Part shown: piece by piece, positions 42,901 to 48,861 of the stretch
Layout of the letters: each line of letters opens with the position of its first letter
Numbering within the stretch: position 1 is the first letter of the stretch
Source of the DNA: Streptomyces fuscichromogenes
Lineage (GTDB): Bacteria; Actinomycetota; Actinomycetes; Streptomycetales; Streptomycetaceae
Assembly (NCBI RefSeq): GCF_014645815.1
Contig: NZ_BMML01000006.1
Location: 294,587-358,586 of the forward strand
Length of the DNA stretch: 64,000 bases
Reading direction: 5' to 3'
Position numbers and translations under genes: made by a program
The notes under the pieces: generated by a model
Databases searched by the model: none
What the model saw: the letters and a program-made list of their open reading frames with translations, nothing else
What the model was told of the DNA's origin: nothing

Positions 42901-43045
42901 ACTGGAAGACCTTCTCGGTCGCGAGTGCGGCGCTCCCGGTGCCGTCGCCCGCATCGGCCGTGCCGACGAGCGGACCGGGACCGGCGACAACGGTGAGGAC
43001 TGCCAGCGCGGCGACGACGCCGCGAGCGGTGGTACGACGAGCCAT
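39971..43045 (-). CDS. Large secreted FG-GAP/FlgD-Ig protein
   Basis: A 1024-residue exported protein; ATG 43045 follows AGGAGG at six bases. A signal peptide (residues 1-35, VVAALAVLTVVAGPGPLVGT) leads to about 580 residues of beta-propeller-like sequence (repeats such as LYGGDAPAEGTLVDG, LVVARTVPSDPSD, YAVVNGSSPSKQYVGD), then a FlgD-type Ig domain (ARWDMRDAKGALVPNGTYTF) and FG-GAP repeats at the C-terminus (GDLNADRRNDILVR, GDISGDGRPDLIAR, GDLNGDGIGDLVTQ, GDLTGDGKADLLSR) whose Asp-rich loops bind calcium. It is probably a cell-surface or extracellular binding protein. It is the largest cargo of the third island module and converges on aminotransferase fragment D. Confidence 0.88.
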   Translation of the reverse strand: MARRTTARGVVAALAVLTVVAGPGPLVGTADAGDGTGSAALATEKVFQSDRYQPRADRLYSAGADGYLHAQEGRSGYLWTSYATGTTTELGELSRLELAGYLGASSDIVTDVVSPTQKVVLRDLSSATSADVTLTHGTYMATYGAHVLTQAQDTDGSRTLWLYGGDAPAEGTLVDGWPTGITSNFQVLGGDSGTAVVGYALGGAQHLALVDLAAAKVTGDVTVSAAPAGVALSADRLVWYPSGITPVAHVLDRGDLTAPGTTVTLPGTEGTPSVGIAGGWLVVARTVPSDPSDLADESGEQLMAVPVTGGAPVTLLRHANSSVVPAPDGGLLVVGGADAGHWAVRRVTDTGAATPALTGLTAVPPMAAKITRLSLENGTLATDEADSSFMGAFYTRPIAADGTPGTRTWQKWDGLDTGPYATGDGRAVTFTADADPAGSYVQSVDRNDQAGFFYLPSAAGTLLDVTGRYAVVNGSSPSKQYVGDLGVYTDLQPVLTRSVTAASVWGTSLWTPGSGNGVVTARNLKTGATATTVSTGAPCVPKELQVVSRWIYWSCGTGGTAGVWDRTAKKNIPVPSGQVQLGDGYLVRQDTTTGTLLLTAFADGTATTREIADLPAGTSGGRGTTWTVDKFGGPVAYVDAENRIHLVSSGVATQPLSAVESETTGNAGESSAADSPWWQWRGLLSKPAASWTATLTSKATGAVVRTLSGGAVQGNLTARWDMRDAKGALVPNGTYTFTVTIPPADGSGRALTVSQTVKVSDGAAARHDFTSAGSWAPDGTGDILTLSSSGTISYQPGTGTGTLGKAMSASGWPASVKLVPFGDLNADRRNDILVRFSSGELRVYRTMLGQAFLTSTPHTSLGKGWNQYDVLTSPGDISGDGRPDLIARNSATGAVYLYKGTSTGKLSARVKLYADWKTYKKIVGVGDLNGDGIGDLVTQDQSNNLYRYLGTGKGTFSARVKLSSSWGGSYDTVIGAGDLTGDGKADLLSRDTSGNLWRNNGNGKGAFGARTKIATGWRGYKGIF

Positions 43046-43530
43046 CGTCGCCTCCTGGGGGCTTCCGGCGGAAAGAGACGTGCCGGAGGTCGACGGCCGG
43101 GAAGGCGTGTGTCGATGCTGCCGCGACATATTCGCCCCCGAACTTCCCCCCACACGCGGCGAGTTGAGGATAACAGTGGCCACAGGTTTCTCTGCGGCAC
43201 CGGTAGGACGAGATCCTGATCGTCTTCGCGACGGCCACCGCGTCGGCGACCCCGGGTCCCTTCTCGGCGCACCTGCCGTTGTCGGTGACGTCGATGCCGT
43301 CGCCGCGCGCCGGACAAAACGCTCCCTTCCGCAGCGGGCGTCCCCTGCGTCCGGCTCGCATTCCGCAAACGCACCGAGGTGCTGCCGGATGCGACGGAAA
43401 GGCTCCGCAAAGCGCTCGCGCACCGACCGCCGCCGCAGGTCGGTCCTCGCATTCCCCGTCGCCCGCCCCGCCCCACCCGCCCGGAACGTCCGCACCGGAG
43501 GCCGCATGCTCTCGGCCGCGGTAACGGCGC
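43046..43530. other. Gap between the FG-GAP gene and the YefM-YoeB promoter
   Basis: The first ~170 bases are the presumed promoter and leader of the minus-strand FG-GAP gene and are lower in GC near GAGGATAACAGTGGCCAC (43165). The rest (from 43331) carries aminotransferase fragment C. No additional gene is supported; an open minus-strand frame across this stretch continues the FG-GAP frame but lacks a ribosome site. Confidence 0.5.
43331..43470 (+). pseudogene. Aminotransferase fragment C: last codons plus 3' flank
   Basis: GTCCGGCTCGCATTCCGCAA and the following bases encode VRLAFRKRTEVLPDATERLR then KALAH, matching the extreme C-terminus of the intact enzyme (VRFAFCKRTEVLTDAAQRLR KAFAH). 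The stop codon TGA is replaced by CGA at 43424-43426. Beyond it the DNA still resembles the sequence after the intact gene's stop (GACCGCCGCCGCAGGTCG against GACCGCTGCGGCGGCGTCG), so the copy includes non-coding flank. Confidence 0.65.
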
Positions 43531-43570
43531 TTGCCGCACCACAGAGCGATACGTACAATTTCTTGTACGT
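43531..43570 (+). promoter_or_regulatory. Promoter and operator of the yefM-yoeB operon
   Basis: TTGCCG (43531-43536) and TACAAT (43554-43559) are exactly 17 bases apart, a strong vegetative-type promoter by Streptomyces standards. The -10 lies within a perfect 8-base inverted repeat, ACGTACAATTTCTTGTACGT (43551-43570), whose arms resemble the TGTACA core bound by E. coli YefM-YoeB. Antitoxin binding would cover the -10 and shut off transcription. The antitoxin GTG is 16 bases after the palindrome with GAAGGAGGG between. Confidence 0.75.
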
Positions 43571-43586
43571 CGAAGGAGGGTTGATC

Positions 43587-43844
43587 GTGAAGACCATGAC
43601 GTATTCCGAGTCCCGCGCGCGGTACGCCGAGGTGCTCAACTCCGTCACCGACGACCGCGAGGAGGTCGTCATCACCCGGGCCGGACATGAGCCGGTCGTC
43701 ATCGTCTCCCTTGAGGACTACGAGTCCCTGAAGGAGACCGCATACCTGCTGCGAAGCCCGGCGAACGCCCGGCGCCTGCTCGCCTCCATCGACGAGCTGG
43801 AGAACGGCGGCGGCACCGTACGCGAGCTGGCGACCGACGGATGA
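43587..43844 (+). CDS. yefM: YefM/Phd-family antitoxin
   Basis: An 85-residue antitoxin read from GTG 43587 behind GGAGGG. The sequence MTYSESRARYAEVLNSVTDD and EEVVITRAGHEPVVIVSLED is the classical YefM fold; the C-terminal helix LRSPANARRLLASIDELENG neutralises YoeB. It is the first gene of a YefM-YoeB operon with a strong, palindrome-covered promoter. Because the promoter and the whole operon are intact, this module is probably the most recently acquired or still selected part of the island. Confidence 0.93.
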   Translation: MKTMTYSESRARYAEVLNSVTDDREEVVITRAGHEPVVIVSLEDYESLKETAYLLRSPANARRLLASIDELENGGGTVRELATDG

Positions 43845-43854
43845 GGGCCCCGAG

Positions 43855-44115
43855 TTGAAGATCACCTTCTCCTCCCGTGCCTGGGAGGACTACCTGTGGT
43901 GGCAGCTTCAGGACCGGAAGATCCTGAAGCGCATCAACACGCTCATCGCGGACATCGCCCGGAACGGCAACGAGGGGATCGGCAAACCGGAACCGCTCAA
44001 GCACGGATTCCAGGGCTACTGGTCGCGCCGCATCAACGACGAGCACAGACTGATCTACAAGGCCACCGAGGACGCCGTCCTGATCGCACAGTGCCGCTAC
44101 CACTACGAGAGCTGA
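43855..44115 (+). CDS. yoeB: YoeB-family mRNA-cleaving toxin
   Basis: An 86-residue toxin, TTG start at 43855, ten bases after the antitoxin stop. The catalytic residues of E. coli YoeB are all present at the same positions: E46 in KPEPLKHGF, R65 in NDEHRLIYKA, and H83-Y84 in CRYHYES at the end. It would cut mRNA in the ribosomal A site when freed from YefM. The use of a weak TTG start fits the need to make less toxin than antitoxin. Confidence 0.94.
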   Translation: MKITFSSRAWEDYLWWQLQDRKILKRINTLIADIARNGNEGIGKPEPLKHGFQGYWSRRINDEHRLIYKATEDAVLIAQCRYHYES

Positions 44116-44255
44116 CCGGTGAACCGCGGCGATCCGCCGGTCCCGTCCCATCCGCACGGTGCGTTCAGTCGTACGACGGAGAGCAGCGGACTTCTCGGCC
44201 CGCGCCTCGGTCGGCGACGGCTGACCCCGGTGGGCCCGGTGCGCCACGCGTGAAT

Positions 44256-44614
44256 GGGTGCACGAAGGAGGCGTGGCCTGGGTGACGTCGACGCCGGAGC
44301 TGGTCACGGCGGTGCGCTCGACGAAGCAGTTCCTGACGTACGTCGCCTCGGGCCCCTTCCAGTACGCGGTCGCGCAGGCCCTCGCCCTCCCGGACGCGTA
44401 CTTCGACGGCTTCCGCGCCGACCTCGGCCGCAAGCGCGACCTGCTCGGCGCGGGGCTGCGCGCGGCCGGGTTCCAGGTCTACCAGCCCCAGGGCACGTAC
44501 TTCATCACCACCGACATCGCCCCCCTGGGCGAGAAGGACGCCCACGCCTTCTGCCGGGCCCTGCCCGAACGCTGCGGCGTCGTCGCCATCCCCAACTCCG
44601 TCTTCTACGACGAC
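44256..44614 (+). pseudogene. Aminotransferase fragment B: long 3' copy lacking the last ~30 codons
   Basis: After the join sequence (GGGTGCACGAAGGAGGCGTG) the frame reads AWVTSTPELVTAVRSTKQFL, ASGPFQYAVAQALALPDAYF, KRDLLGAGLRAAGFQVYQPQ, YFITTDIAPLGEKDAHAFCR and VVAIPNSVFYDD, following the intact enzyme from codon 251. The match stops after FYDD (44614), where the C-terminal HREQG-FVRFAFCKR segment is missing. It differs from the intact gene and from copy A at many residues, so the copies are not recent identical duplications. The 230 bases that follow contain no recognisable gene. Confidence 0.8.
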
Positions 44615-44844
44615 CCCGACGCCGGCTGCGGCGCCTGGCGTCCTGAACGGGGCGGCTCCCGGTCGGCGGACGGACGGGCCTTGACACGCGATCGGAGTCC
44701 CTTCAAGATCTTCACGCTGCTCCCGCACTCCGCCGCTCATTTCCGGGTCCGCCCAGGTCAGGCAGGTGAGCCCCGGGCGGAGGGCGGCCCGCGGACCGCA
44801 CCCGGCGCCTCCGCCGGGCCGGGGGCAGGCGCAGGAGGAGAGAC

Positions 44845-46851
44845 GTGGGTATATCCCGATCTGTCAGGTCGCTCGCCGTTGCCGCGAGTGCCGCCGTGCT
44901 GTGCTCCGTCGCGTCCGCGACGGCCGCCGTCGCGGACGACACCGGTGCCGTGATCACGTTCGACGGCATCTCCTCGGACGCCGGGGGTGACGGCACGGTC
45001 AGCGCCGGGCAGACGGTCACCGGCACGACGGACGTCACCTTCACGGTGCAGGCGGACCCGGACGACGAGCCGACCGAGGCCGTGGTCAGCATCACCGGCA
45101 GCGGTGCGTACCAGGGCACCGGCACGGTCAAGCAGACCTTCGCCCTGAACCCGGGAGACTGCCTGCCCTCCTGCACCCTGCACGCGACCCTGGACACCGC
45201 CGCCACCCGGCAGTTCGCAGGCGCCACCAACGGGGTGGCCGCGCCGCTGGTCAACGACGGCGCGAACACCGTCCACGTCGAGGTGGACAGCCCCCGCCCG
45301 CGGACCGTCACGGCGAACACCGCCGTCACCGTGGACAACGGGCGGCCGACCGTCACCCTGCCCGATCTGCCCGGCGACGCCGCCTGGACCAGCTACCAGC
45401 CCGTGGGTCTGTCCGCGGACGACGAGTTGTCGCTGCGCGCCACCGCGACCGGCGCCGACGGAGTCTCGCGGGTCCGGTACTTCAGCTCCGGCACGGCGTG
45501 GCCCGCCCCCGTCGACCTGACCGCCCCGAAGAGCGGCACGACGTGGACCACCACCCTGGACACGAGCGCGGTCCCGGCCGGCCTGTACGCCGGAGGCGTC
45601 TACGTCGTGGCCTACGACAAGGACGGCCGCGCGGGTTCCCCGGTCCGGGCCGACACGCTGGTCGACCACGGCTTCACCATCACGCCGAAACTCGACAGCG
45701 TCATCCGCCCGGACGAGACGACGGCGAGCGTGACCTACGCCTACCCGTCGGCGCTCGACAAGAAGTTCCCGGCCAACCTCAACTACGCCTACCCGGTCAG
45801 CACCACCGTGTCGCTCGACGGCACGGCACAGGCGACGACGCCGGTCACCGACTCCACCTACGAGGGCAACACCGCGGGCTTCCTCGCCGACCTCGGCGAG
45901 CTGCCCTACGGCGCCCACACGCTGACGTTCGACACGGTCGACAACCGCGGCGCCCACGGCCGGACGGACCTGCCGGTCAGGGTGGTCTCCGAGGTCACGC
46001 CGACCTGGACGGACGGCTTCCAGGACTTCCCCGTGGCGGGCAGCAGCAGGAAGTTCGCCGCCACGACGTCCGCCGCCGACGGCGTCAGCCGGGCCGAGCA
46101 CTGGACCCTCGACGTCGACGGCACCGCCTTCGCCACCGGCAGCTATCCCGCGCAGCCCGCCGGCACCTGGAAGACCACGACGACCGGGGTGCACGACGTC
46201 ACGCTGACCATCGTCTCCCAGTACGGCGACACCACCGTCCGCAGCGTGTCCACGCGCGTCCTGGCCGCCACGACGACCCAGCTGACCGGCCCGGCCACCA
46301 GCACCTACGGCGGCAAGGCGACCTTCACCGCGACCGTGACCCGGACCGGCGCCGAGGCCGCGGCCGGCGCCAAGGTGAGCTTCCAGTACAAGCGGGCGGG
46401 AACCACCACCTGGAAGACCCAGGGCACCGTCACCGCGGACAGCGCCGGCAAGGCCTCCTACGCCACGACCGCCAAGTACAACGGCGTCTGGCGTGCGGTC
46501 ACCGCGGCCAAGAACCTGACGTGGGCGTCCTCGACCAGCAAGACCCTGACCGCGCACGTCAAGGCCGTGCTCACGGTCGGCAAGCCGGCCACCAAGGCGG
46601 TCCACGGCAAGCCCGTGTCCTTCACCGCGCACAGCTCCCCCTACGTCAAGGGAACCGCGCTGCGCTTCCAGGCCCGCCAGAAGAACGGCACCTGGGTGAC
46701 CCTCACCAGCGCCACCCTCACCACCGGCGGCACCGCCACCGCGAAGATCACCTTCCCGCGCAGGGGAACGTGGACGCTCCGGGTCTACCGCCCGGCCACC
46801 ACCGACCTGACGGACACCTACTCCTCGACGTGGACGGTCAAGGTCAGCTGA
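44845..46851 (+). CDS. Secreted Ig-like repeat protein
   Basis: A 668-residue exported protein from GTG 44845 with a strong ribosome site (AGGAGGAGA). Signal peptide residues 1-30 (SLAVAASAAVLCSVASATAA) is followed by several immunoglobulin-like beta domains without catalytic motifs. Two cysteines (CLPSC near residue 110) may pair. The last ~200 residues are two Big_3-like domains (TTTQLTGPATSTYGGKATFT, KAVLTVGKPATKAVHGKPVS). Possibly a surface adhesin or matrix protein; the architecture resembles that of the FG-GAP cargo protein, also extracellular. It lies at the right border of the island. Confidence 0.82.
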   Translation: MGISRSVRSLAVAASAAVLCSVASATAAVADDTGAVITFDGISSDAGGDGTVSAGQTVTGTTDVTFTVQADPDDEPTEAVVSITGSGAYQGTGTVKQTFALNPGDCLPSCTLHATLDTAATRQFAGATNGVAAPLVNDGANTVHVEVDSPRPRTVTANTAVTVDNGRPTVTLPDLPGDAAWTSYQPVGLSADDELSLRATATGADGVSRVRYFSSGTAWPAPVDLTAPKSGTTWTTTLDTSAVPAGLYAGGVYVVAYDKDGRAGSPVRADTLVDHGFTITPKLDSVIRPDETTASVTYAYPSALDKKFPANLNYAYPVSTTVSLDGTAQATTPVTDSTYEGNTAGFLADLGELPYGAHTLTFDTVDNRGAHGRTDLPVRVVSEVTPTWTDGFQDFPVAGSSRKFAATTSAADGVSRAEHWTLDVDGTAFATGSYPAQPAGTWKTTTTGVHDVTLTIVSQYGDTTVRSVSTRVLAATTTQLTGPATSTYGGKATFTATVTRTGAEAAAGAKVSFQYKRAGTTTWKTQGTVTADSAGKASYATTAKYNGVWRAVTAAKNLTWASSTSKTLTAHVKAVLTVGKPATKAVHGKPVSFTAHSSPYVKGTALRFQARQKNGTWVTLTSATLTTGGTATAKITFPRRGTWTLRVYRPATTDLTDTYSSTWTVKVS

Positions 46852-46896
46852 TCCGGGCTGACCCGGGTCGATCCGGGCTGATCGGGGCTGATCGGG
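46849..46896 (+). repeat. Short tandem repeat after the Ig-like gene
   Basis: Four or five imperfect copies of a 10-11 base unit (GATCCGGGCT, then GACCCGGGTC, GATCCGGGCT, GATCGGGGCT, GATCGGGG) follow the stop codon directly. The units are partly self-complementary and may form a transcription terminator or a slippage-prone site. Confidence 0.5.
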
Positions 46897-46986
46897 GGGC
46901 CGTCGTCCCACTGGGCGCACTCGGGGCCTACCCCGACCGGACGTGTATTTCTCGCTCCCCGGGGCGATCACCGGCACTGTGCGAAT

Positions 46987-48168
46987 GTGAGCCACGCCAG
47001 CACCGCCGCCCTCGCCCCGTCCGTCGCGCAGCAGCCCGGCGCCCGGCTGTCCGCCGTCGCCGCCGGCGGGGTCGCCGTGGGCCTGTTCGCGGTGGCCCGG
47101 CTCACCGGTGCGGCCGTGCTCGCGCTGGCCGCCTGGGCGGGCGGCCGGCATCCGCTGACCCTGCTGGGGAGGTCGTGGGACGCGGCGTGGTACCTGGGGA
47201 TCGCGGCGCACGGCTACGGCCGCACCCTGTACTTCGGCCCCGGCATCATCCACAGCGACCTGGCGTTCTTCCCGCTCTACCCGGCCCTGATCCGGACCCT
47301 GACCGCCGTCACCCCGCTCAGCGGGGCCGGCGCCGGGCTGCTGGTGTCCTGGACGGCCGCCGCCGTCGCCGCCGCCGGCGTCTACGCGGTGGGCGCCCGC
47401 CTGCACGGCCGTGCGGTGGCCACCGCCCTGGTACTGCTCTGGGGCCTGCTGCCGCACTCCGTGGTGCTGTCCATGGCGTACACGGAACCGGTCCTGACCG
47501 CCTTCGCCGCCTGGTCGCTGTACGCGGTACTGGCCGGGAACTGGGTATGGGCGGGCGCCCTGGCCACCCTGGCGGGGCTGTCCCGCCCGAACGGCTTCGC
47601 GGTCGCGGCGGCCGTCCTGGTCGCCGCCGCGTGCGAGCTGCGCCGCACCCGCGGCCGGGTTACCCACAGGCTGTGGACGGGCGCGGCGCTCGCCCCGCTC
47701 GGCTGGACGGCGTACGTCCTGTGGGTGGGACACCGCAAGGGGAACCGGCTGGGCGGCTACTTCGCCGTACAGCGGCTGTGGGGCTCGCGCTTCGACTTCG
47801 GCCGGGGCTCGCTGGCCTTCGTCCGTACGCTGCTGCTGCGCGGCGACCGCTTCGTCTTCCCGATGGCCCTGGTGATCGTGGCCGCCGCGGTCGTGCTCTT
47901 CGCCCTGCTGGCCGTCGACCGCGCCCCGCTCCCGCTCCTCGCCTACACCGCCGTACTCCTGCTGATCGCGCTCGGCGGGTCGGGCTTCTTCGAGTCGAAG
48001 CCGCGCTTCCTGCTGCCGGCCTTCCCGCTGCTGCTCCCGCTGGCGCGGGCGCTGGTCCGCACGGCGAGAGCCCGGCCCTGGCACGCGACGGTGGTGGTCA
48101 CGGCCCTGGCCGGGCTCTCGTTCGGCTACGGCGCGTACCTCGTCGTGTACGCGCGCACACCGCTGTAG
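46987..48168 (+). CDS. Membrane glycosyltransferase of PIG-V/mannosyltransferase type
   Basis: A 393-residue integral membrane protein, GTG start, with about ten hydrophobic segments. The first extracytoplasmic loop has WDAAWYLGIAAHGYG, where the D acts as the catalytic-type aspartate of GT-C enzymes, and FFPLYPALIRTL follows, as in PIG-V-like mannosyltransferases; late FESKPRFLLPAFPLLLPLA is also typical. It probably transfers mannose from a lipid-linked donor to a protein or lipid outside the membrane. No clear ribosome site is seen before the GTG. Confidence 0.82.
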   Translation: MSHASTAALAPSVAQQPGARLSAVAAGGVAVGLFAVARLTGAAVLALAAWAGGRHPLTLLGRSWDAAWYLGIAAHGYGRTLYFGPGIIHSDLAFFPLYPALIRTLTAVTPLSGAGAGLLVSWTAAAVAAAGVYAVGARLHGRAVATALVLLWGLLPHSVVLSMAYTEPVLTAFAAWSLYAVLAGNWVWAGALATLAGLSRPNGFAVAAAVLVAAACELRRTRGRVTHRLWTGAALAPLGWTAYVLWVGHRKGNRLGGYFAVQRLWGSRFDFGRGSLAFVRTLLLRGDRFVFPMALVIVAAAVVLFALLAVDRAPLPLLAYTAVLLLIALGGSGFFESKPRFLLPAFPLLLPLARALVRTARARPWHATVVVTALAGLSFGYGAYLVVYARTPL

Positions 48169-48177
48169 GAGCGAGGA

Positions 48178-48705
48178 CTACTCGTCGTCCTCGGACTCCT
48201 CGGCCTCGTTGACGGCCTCCTCCAGGCCGAGCTGCTCGACCAGCCACTTGTCGAACTCGAGCGCGGCCCGCACCCAGCTGACCGTGGACGAGACGAAGTG
48301 GTTGATGTCGACGCCCGTGCCGATCAGCATCTGGGCCTCACCGATGAGACGGACGGTGCCGTCGTCATGGGTGTGGGTGTAGACCTTGGGCCACAGGGTC
48401 CGCCGGTTCCAGTCGTCGATGGACTCCAGCAGCTGCGGCTTCTCGTCGATCTTGTGGGGGCGGTCGTAGAACGTCCGCACCGAGAAGACGGCCTGCTCGT
48501 CCTCGCCGCGGAACATGAAGTACGTACGGAACTGCTCCCACGGCGCCGCGAGGTCGCCCTCGTCGTCGACGACGTACTTCAGCTCCATCTGGTCGAGGAG
48601 CTGCTTCACAAGATCCTGATCCGGGACGACGGGGCCCGCCGGTCCTTGGGGCTGCGGCTCGGGCTGGCCCCCGAAGCTCGGAATCGAGGACGGGTCGATG
48701 GACAT
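48178..48705 (-). CDS. YbjN-domain protein
   Basis: A 175-residue acidic soluble protein. After a Pro/Gln-rich start (SIDPSSIPSFGGQPEPQPQG) comes a YbjN domain with LVKQLLDQMELKYVVDDEGD, FRTYFMFRGEDEQAVFSVRT and VNHFVSSTVSWV-like INHFVSSTVSWVRAALEFDK. YbjN proteins act in stress regulation or as chaperones; Streptomyces homologues are untested. ATG 48705 has CAGGAG nine bases upstream. It is likely the first core gene to the right of the island, and clpB lies 157 bases upstream on the same strand. Confidence 0.87.
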   Translation of the reverse strand: MSIDPSSIPSFGGQPEPQPQGPAGPVVPDQDLVKQLLDQMELKYVVDDEGDLAAPWEQFRTYFMFRGEDEQAVFSVRTFYDRPHKIDEKPQLLESIDDWNRRTLWPKVYTHTHDDGTVRLIGEAQMLIGTGVDINHFVSSTVSWVRAALEFDKWLVEQLGLEEAVNEAEESEDDE

Positions 48706-48861
48706 ACGTGGACACTCCTGCTGTCGTCTGGATCGTCCGGTCATCGCTGAGACCAGACGTAAGACCCACCCTCTCTCCCTTGGACCGCGACCGGCAACCT
48801 GCTCGGGCCCGAGCCGCCGATTCGCGCCTGCTCAACGAGGTGAAAACCGGAATCCGGTTCG

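Noticed and set aside
39452..43219. 1255-residue open frame on the plus strand
   Set aside because: Antisense to the FG-GAP gene, which has a signal peptide, ribosome site and recognisable repeats; composition of the plus frame is not protein-like.
44758..48084. 1108-residue open frame on the minus strand
   Set aside because: It lies opposite the Ig-like and PIG-V genes, has a repetitive Gly/Arg/Glu/Gln composition and no domain; an antisense shadow of GC-rich codons.
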